8,061 nt of DNA from Bifidobacteriaceae bacterium. GTDB taxonomy: Bacteria; Actinomycetota; Actinomycetes; Actinomycetales; WQXJ01. The position numbers and the translations under genes were made by a program. Numbering within the stretch: position 1 is the stretch's first letter; each line of letters starts with the position of its first letter. The stretch is taken from NCBI GenBank assembly GCA_031278675.1, contig JAITJY010000153.1, positions 1 through 8,061 of the forward strand. Direction: 5' to 3'. The notes under the pieces were generated by a model. The model saw nothing but the letters and a program-made list of their open reading frames with translations. It was not told the origin of the DNA and did no database searches. Shown here one piece after another: positions 5,655 through 8,061 of this stretch.

Positions 5655-6839
5655 ATGCTGAAAACCAATGTTGGTTCCAGTGTCAATCCAGATGCCTACG
5701 CCGCCGGCGCCGAAGCGGGCGCGGCAGCCGCCGCCGGGCTTGACGGGGTGAAAGTCGCCTTTGTCTACAGCGGTGTGCAATATTGCTCAGACACCCTGCT
5801 CAAAGGCGTGGCCAGCGCCCTGCCCGGGGTGCCGCTGATCGGCAACACGTCCTTCACCGGCGTGATCACCGCGCAAGGCTACGTGGCTTCGGAGACGGGT
5901 TTCGTGGGCGTGTTGGCGGTGGCGGGCGACGGGCTGACGGTGGGAGTGGCCGGGGCGCCCAAGGGCGAGGGCGCCCGCGAGACCGGCCTAGCCGTCGCGA
6001 AAGCCGCCCTGGCGGCAGCCGGAAAACCGTCCACGGGCAAAATCGACGCGCCAGACTATTTCTATATGGTGGCGAATCCCGGCGAAGAAGAATTCTTCTT
6101 GAAAGGCATTTCCGAGGTGATTGGGCGGGTTCCGCTGTTCGGCGGAAGCGCCGCCGACAACACCATCGCCGGCGAATGGTCGCTGTTCACCAGCGATGTT
6201 GTGATGTCCGATGGCGTGGCGGTGGCTTTCTTCTGGGACGCCGAGCCAGGCGGTTTCGCCAACGTTTTCACCGGCGCTTACGCCGAGACGGACAAATACG
6301 GTGTGGTCACCAAGGTGGTTGACAACCGCACGCTGGTCGAGATCGACGGCGTCCCGGCCGTGCAGAAATACGCCGAGTGGCGCGGGATGGCGGCCGACCA
6401 GTTGTCAGGCGGGGATTTGCTGGTCGCCACCATCACCAATCCGTTGGGCGTCAAGGACCGGCTGGGCGATTTGACGGCCATCCGCCACCCCATGAACGGC
6501 AACGACGACTTGTCGATGGCGATTGGCGCGAATCTGGCTGAGAAGACCACCGTCATCATGATGGAGTCCGATGTCGACGGGCTGATCGCCTCCACCGGTG
6601 AGACTGTGCGGGCGCTGTTGGCCCGGGCCGGGCGCGCTCCGGCCGGGTTGCACCTGGTGCACTGCGGCGGACGGCGGGCCGCTATCGACGCCCGCATTGA
6701 CGAGGTCTACGCCTCCGTCAAGGCGGCGGCCGGGGACATCCCGTTCATTGTGGTGTTCACATTCGGGGAATACGGCTTTGAGGATGACGGCAACAACACC
6801 ACCGGCGGCCTGATGCTGAGCTTCACCGCGCTTGGGTGA
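5655..6839 (+). CDS. FIST N- and C-domain sensory protein
   Basis: A 394-residue soluble protein made only of the FIST module, thought to bind small ligands in signal transduction; its ligand and output are unknown. FIST_N spans about residues 33-205: VAFVYSGVQYCSDTLL, LPGVPLIGNTSFTGV (the VGCSTAGE-like segment), PLFGGSAADNT (160-170) and WSLFTSD. FIST_C spans about 220-375: VVDNRTLVEIDGVPAVQKYAE, the HPM and ESDVDGLI segments, LVHCGGRR (334-341, equivalent to the family's SCxxRR) and FTFGEYGF. No signal peptide, transmembrane segment, PAS, GGDEF, kinase or chemotaxis domain is attached, although FIST is often linked to such partners. ATG 5655 gives the expected FIST_N start; the Shine-Dalgarno is weak (GAGA at most). 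It has its own promoter candidate and a following hairpin, so it looks monocistronic. Confidence 0.88.
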   Translation: MLKTNVGSSVNPDAYAAGAEAGAAAAAGLDGVKVAFVYSGVQYCSDTLLKGVASALPGVPLIGNTSFTGVITAQGYVASETGFVGVLAVAGDGLTVGVAGAPKGEGARETGLAVAKAALAAAGKPSTGKIDAPDYFYMVANPGEEEFFLKGISEVIGRVPLFGGSAADNTIAGEWSLFTSDVVMSDGVAVAFFWDAEPGGFANVFTGAYAETDKYGVVTKVVDNRTLVEIDGVPAVQKYAEWRGMAADQLSGGDLLVATITNPLGVKDRLGDLTAIRHPMNGNDDLSMAIGANLAEKTTVIMMESDVDGLIASTGETVRALLARAGRAPAGLHLVHCGGRRAAIDARIDEVYASVKAAAGDIPFIVVFTFGEYGFEDDGNNTTGGLMLSFTALG

Positions 6840-6863
6840 GCGCGGCTTGGTGGAGCGGGCGGT

Positions 6864-6884
6864 CCGGGGGCTAATGGCCCCCGG
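6864..6884 (+). terminator. Hairpin after the FIST gene
   Basis: CCGGGGGC (6864-6871) and GCCCCCGG (6877-6884) form a perfect 8-bp stem with loop TAATG, 25 bp after the stop. No T-tract follows, but strength and placement suit a GC-rich terminator. Confidence 0.65.
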
Positions 6885-6916
6885 GGCGCCGTTAGGGGTC
6901 AGCGGCCCGGCCGGTC

Positions 6917-6987
6917 GCCTGGACCAAGCCGAGGACCAGGCCAGCCTGCCCTGAGGCTGGGTGGCCTGGCGGTCGGTTTTCCGACCG
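6917..6987. other. Three successive hairpins
   Basis: Three stem-loops follow the FIST terminator closely. At 6917-6941 a 9-bp stem with one A-A mismatch has loop AAGCCGA. At 6941-6960 CCAGCCT pairs with AGGCTGG around a 6-nt loop. At 6970-6987 CGGTCGG pairs with CCGACCG around TTTT. They could be a terminator cluster or part of a structured RNA; no known RNA family is recognised. Confidence 0.5.
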
Positions 6988-7079
6988 GTCCGCGCCTGGG
7001 GTGATGTGGTGGGCGGGCTTGCGCGCACGGCATGGTGGATCTGGAGAATCGGGTGAAGCGGGTTGGGCCGGGCCGTCAT

Positions 7080-7238
7080 CCGGGGCGGCCGGCCGGGGGA
7101 GGGCGGCGGCCGGGAGGCCGGAGACGCCGAGGCGCTCGGTGCGGACGAAGCCGAGGGACGAGCGCAACTCGACGGTGATGACGAAGGGTTCGAGCAGACT
7201 TGCGTCGTCCCAGACGCAGTAACGGCCGTAAGCGAACT
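7080..7238 (-). pseudogene. Possible gene remnant (start lost)
   Basis: On the minus strand the frame read from 7238 downwards encodes FAYGRYCVWDDASLLEPF, then VITVELRSSLGFVRTERLGV, a balanced protein-like stretch whose codons nearly all end in G or C. From about 7080 on (to the stop at 6892-6894) the translation turns into Pro/Ala/Arg-rich text with loose codon use, as in noncoding DNA. Upstream the frame is closed at once by a TAG that is part of the first box of the repeat array (7237-7250), and no ATG or GTG start lies in the good part; the first usable codon would be TTG within it. I do not recognise the family. The plus-strand frame across the same bases is also open (7063-7275) but its composition is Gly/Asp/Glu-rich and less convincing. 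Confidence 0.35.
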
Positions 7239-7281
7239 ATGTAGTCGTTTGGCGCGCCTGGCAAAATCTATGTAGTCATTC
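7237..7281 (+). repeat. Box array, left pair (two direct copies)
   Basis: CTATGTAGTCGTTT at 7237-7250 and its variant CTATGTAGTCATTC at 7268-7281 lie 31 bp apart in the same orientation. Flanks GCGCGCC (7252-7258) and TGCGCC (7282-7287) also correspond. Each box contains the short dyad CTAYRTAG. The boxes are AT-rich against a GC-rich background and 31 bp is about three helical turns, so both would face the same side of the DNA. Confidence 0.85.
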
Positions 7282-7337
7282 TGCGCCAGCAGCGGCGGTA
7301 AAAGACCTGCTGCGCCTGCGAGTACACGCTCCGGCGG

Positions 7338-7390
7338 CGCGCGAAACGACTACATAGATTACCGCAGACGCGCGAAACGACTACATAGAT
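7338..7390 (-). repeat. Box array, right pair (two copies, inverted)
   Basis: The 22 bases at 7338-7359 recur exactly at 7369-7390, again with 31-bp spacing; read on the minus strand each contains ATCTATGTAGTCGTTT followed by CGCGCG. They are inverted relative to the left pair, and boxes 1 and 4 as well as 2 and 3 are equidistant from 7312/7313. After each copy stands ACCGCAG (7361-7367, 7393-7399), so the repeat unit is the full 31 bp. Confidence 0.9.
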
Positions 7391-7422
7391 CAACCGCAGT
7401 CCAGGGCAGGGGCCTGTCCGGT

Positions 7423-7489
7423 GCTCTCCGGCCGGTTTCGCCGCCGCCTCCGGCCGCCAGCGGTAACCGCAGGTCAGGGCCTGGAGAGC
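7423..7489. other. GC-rich long-range stem
   Basis: GCTCTCC-GGCC (7423-7433) pairs with GGCC-T-GGAGAGC (7478-7489), eleven base pairs with a single bulged T, closing a 44-nt interior that contains the small GCGG-TAA-CCGC hairpin (7460-7470). The 16 bases at 7392-7407 recur at 7465-7480 with 14 identities. It may be an RNA structure or only a duplicated GC-rich segment. Confidence 0.4.
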
Positions 7490-7557
7490 GGCGCGATTTG
7501 GCGGAATAGCGGTTGACCTGCGCCAACGCGCTCGGAAATGGGCAGTATTTCTACGCA

Positions 7558-7567
7558 GGAATATTCC
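7558..7567. promoter_or_regulatory. Palindrome, possible operator
   Basis: GGAATATTCC is a perfect 10-bp palindrome in the otherwise GC-rich upstream region of the secreted-protein gene, 130 bp before its ATG. No regulator is known from the window. Confidence 0.3.
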
Positions 7568-7597
7568 GGGGCCTAGTGGCGTTAACTGCTGCGTCGG

Positions 7598-7627
7598 TTA
7601 AAGGTTCAGACAGAGATTGCCTAACGT
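7598..7627 (+). promoter_or_regulatory. Weak promoter candidate for the secreted-protein gene
   Basis: TTAAAG (7598-7603) and TAACGT (7622-7627) are 18 bp apart and could be -35 and -10 elements, giving a leader of about 60 nt that includes the AAGGAG ribosome binding site. Both match consensus only partly. Confidence 0.25.
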
Positions 7628-7683
7628 AAAGGTCGCGTCCCGACGGGGGTAGAGGCGCGGCGCCCCGGGCGGTCTCTAGCTTC

Positions 7684-7689
7684 AAGGAG
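7684..7689 (+). promoter_or_regulatory. Strong ribosome binding site
   Basis: AAGGAG lies 7 nt before ATG 7697, the best Shine-Dalgarno in the window. It fixes the start of the secreted-protein gene despite the unusually long N-terminal region that results. Confidence 0.8.
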
Positions 7690-7696
7690 TGGCAGC

Positions 7697-8061
7697 ATGT
7701 TCGGTAGTTTGTTGACGCAGTCGCGGCGCTGGTTGGCGCGCCCCCGCCACAGCGCGGCGCACGCAAAACGGCCAGATCCCCGACGGGGGTGGGGCGTCCG
7801 GGCAACCGCCCGCCGACTGCTGGATAACGGCCTGCCCCCAGCCGGCCGCCGCCCGGCCCCAAGCGGCGCGGGCAGCCCGGCCAGGCCGGGGGGCCGCGGT
7901 GGGCGGTTGTGGGCGGGGCTGGCGGCCGCCGCCCTGGCCGTTCCGATGGTCGCCCCGATGTCGAGGGCTGAGGAGCCGCCGGTCCCCCCGTCCGAGGTGG
8001 TGGTGACAGCCGAGGACCTCGACCCGAACGCCGCCGTCCTGCAGGTGGTTGTGTCCTCGAC
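7697..8061 (+). CDS. Secreted or surface protein, N-terminal part (runs off window)
   Basis: Open to the window edge, 121 complete codons visible, no family recognised. The N-terminus is unusual: about 75 Arg/Pro/Gly-rich residues (MFGSLLTQSRRWLARPRH onward, net strongly positive) precede a signal-peptide-like hydrophobic stretch, LWAGLAAAALAVPMVAP, ending in MSRA-EEPP, where signal peptidase I could cleave near residue 95. The mature start is acidic and Pro-rich (EEPPVPPSEVVVTAEDLDPN), typical of exported actinobacterial proteins. The ATG is supported by AAGGAG at 7 nt. No twin-arginine motif of the canonical S-R-R-x-F-L-K type stands directly before the hydrophobic part, so Sec export is likelier. 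An extended n-region of this size is rare; an internal start nearer the hydrophobic segment is an alternative, but no ATG or GTG with a ribosome binding site is seen there. Confidence 0.65.
   Translation, partial: MFGSLLTQSRRWLARPRHSAAHAKRPDPRRGWGVRATARRLLDNGLPPAGRRPAPSGAGSPARPGGRGGRLWAGLAAAALAVPMVAPMSRAEEPPVPPSEVVVTAEDLDPNAAVLQVVVSS

Larger units (their letters stand above)
6840..7696. other. 857-bp intergenic region without an intact gene
   Basis: Between the FIST stop and the secreted-protein start I find no recognisable complete protein, tRNA or rRNA. It holds the FIST terminator, three further hairpins (6917-6987), a protein-like minus-strand frame at about 7080-7238 with no start, the mirror-symmetric box array (7237-7390), a GC-rich stem (7423-7489), a GGAATATTCC palindrome (7558-7567) and a weak promoter candidate before 7697. 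Confidence 0.7.

Noticed and set aside
6405..7079. 224-codon minus-strand frame opposite the FIST gene
   Set aside because: Shadow of the FIST gene extended into intergenic DNA; no recognisable domain.
7237..7390. CRISPR array
   Set aside because: Only four short boxes, two of them inverted, with a 17-nt gap and partly conserved spacer; no cas gene in view.
7237..7390. Chromosome dimer (dif) or parS site
   Set aside because: The box matches neither the dif core nor the TGTTTCACGTGAAACA parS palindrome.
7513..7518. TTGACC as -35 of a promoter
   Set aside because: Perfect-looking -35, but no -10 at 16-18 bp; the nearest AT-rich hexamer is 25 bp away.
6840..7696. tRNA, rRNA or known riboswitch in the intergenic region
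   Set aside because: No cloverleaf with GTTC/CCA pattern, no conserved riboswitch core recognised on either strand.
7551..7862. Minus-strand frame opposite the secreted-protein start
   Set aside because: Gly/Arg-rich, no start signal, and the plus strand has a strong Shine-Dalgarno plus signal peptide.

Overview
The window is very GC-rich DNA with strong G/C preference at third codon positions, actinobacterial-type gene versions (PyrE, TrmH-like SPOUT enzyme, DedA) and several genes that appear to be transcribed without a leader. This points to a high-GC actinobacterium (Actinomycetota). I cannot fix the family from sequence alone.

Layout, left to right. (1) 3-1106 (+): C-terminal three quarters of a lactaldehyde/glycolaldehyde-type NAD aldehyde dehydrogenase (AldA). 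(2) 1128-1161: hairpin between convergent genes. (3) 1181-1978 (-): exodeoxyribonuclease III. (4) 1979-2181: divergent intergenic region with eight 13-nt tandem repeats that fit the G-quadruplex pattern. (5) 2182-2940 (+): a short-chain dehydrogenase, followed after 2 nt by (6) 2943-3776 (+): orotate phosphoribosyltransferase, with an unusual N-terminal extension of about 90 residues built from PGVx and AGL repeats. (7) 3777-3961: convergent intergenic region with a direct repeat and a hairpin. (8) 3962-4771 (-): DedA-family membrane protein. (9) 4796-5518 (+): SPOUT (TrmH/SpoU) RNA 2'-O-methyltransferase, with an intrinsic terminator at 5549-5575. (10) 5655-6839 (+): a stand-alone FIST-domain protein. 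(11) 6840-7696: about 850 bp without a recognisable intact gene, holding a run of hairpins, a possible gene remnant on the minus strand and a symmetric array of four copies of a 14-bp box. (12) 7697-8061 (+): start of a secreted protein that runs off the window.

How the genes work together: most are housekeeping functions, namely DNA repair (ExoIII), pyrimidine synthesis (PyrE), RNA modification (TrmH-like) and probably lipid-carrier recycling (DedA). The SDR and pyrE are probably one transcript. dedA and the methyltransferase gene diverge from a shared 24-bp interval whose two candidate -10 hexamers overlap by two bases. Four genes (xthA, SDR, dedA, trmH-like) each have a TANNNT hexamer 6-7 nt before the ATG and no ribosome binding site, as expected for leaderless mRNAs. 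pyrE and the secreted-protein gene have Shine-Dalgarno sequences instead.

The part least explained by known features is 7237-7390: two direct pairs of a box, each pair with 31-bp period, facing each other in exact mirror symmetry about position 7312/7313. It cuts the upstream end of a protein-like minus-strand reading frame and lies upstream of the secreted-protein gene. I could not assign it to a known system.
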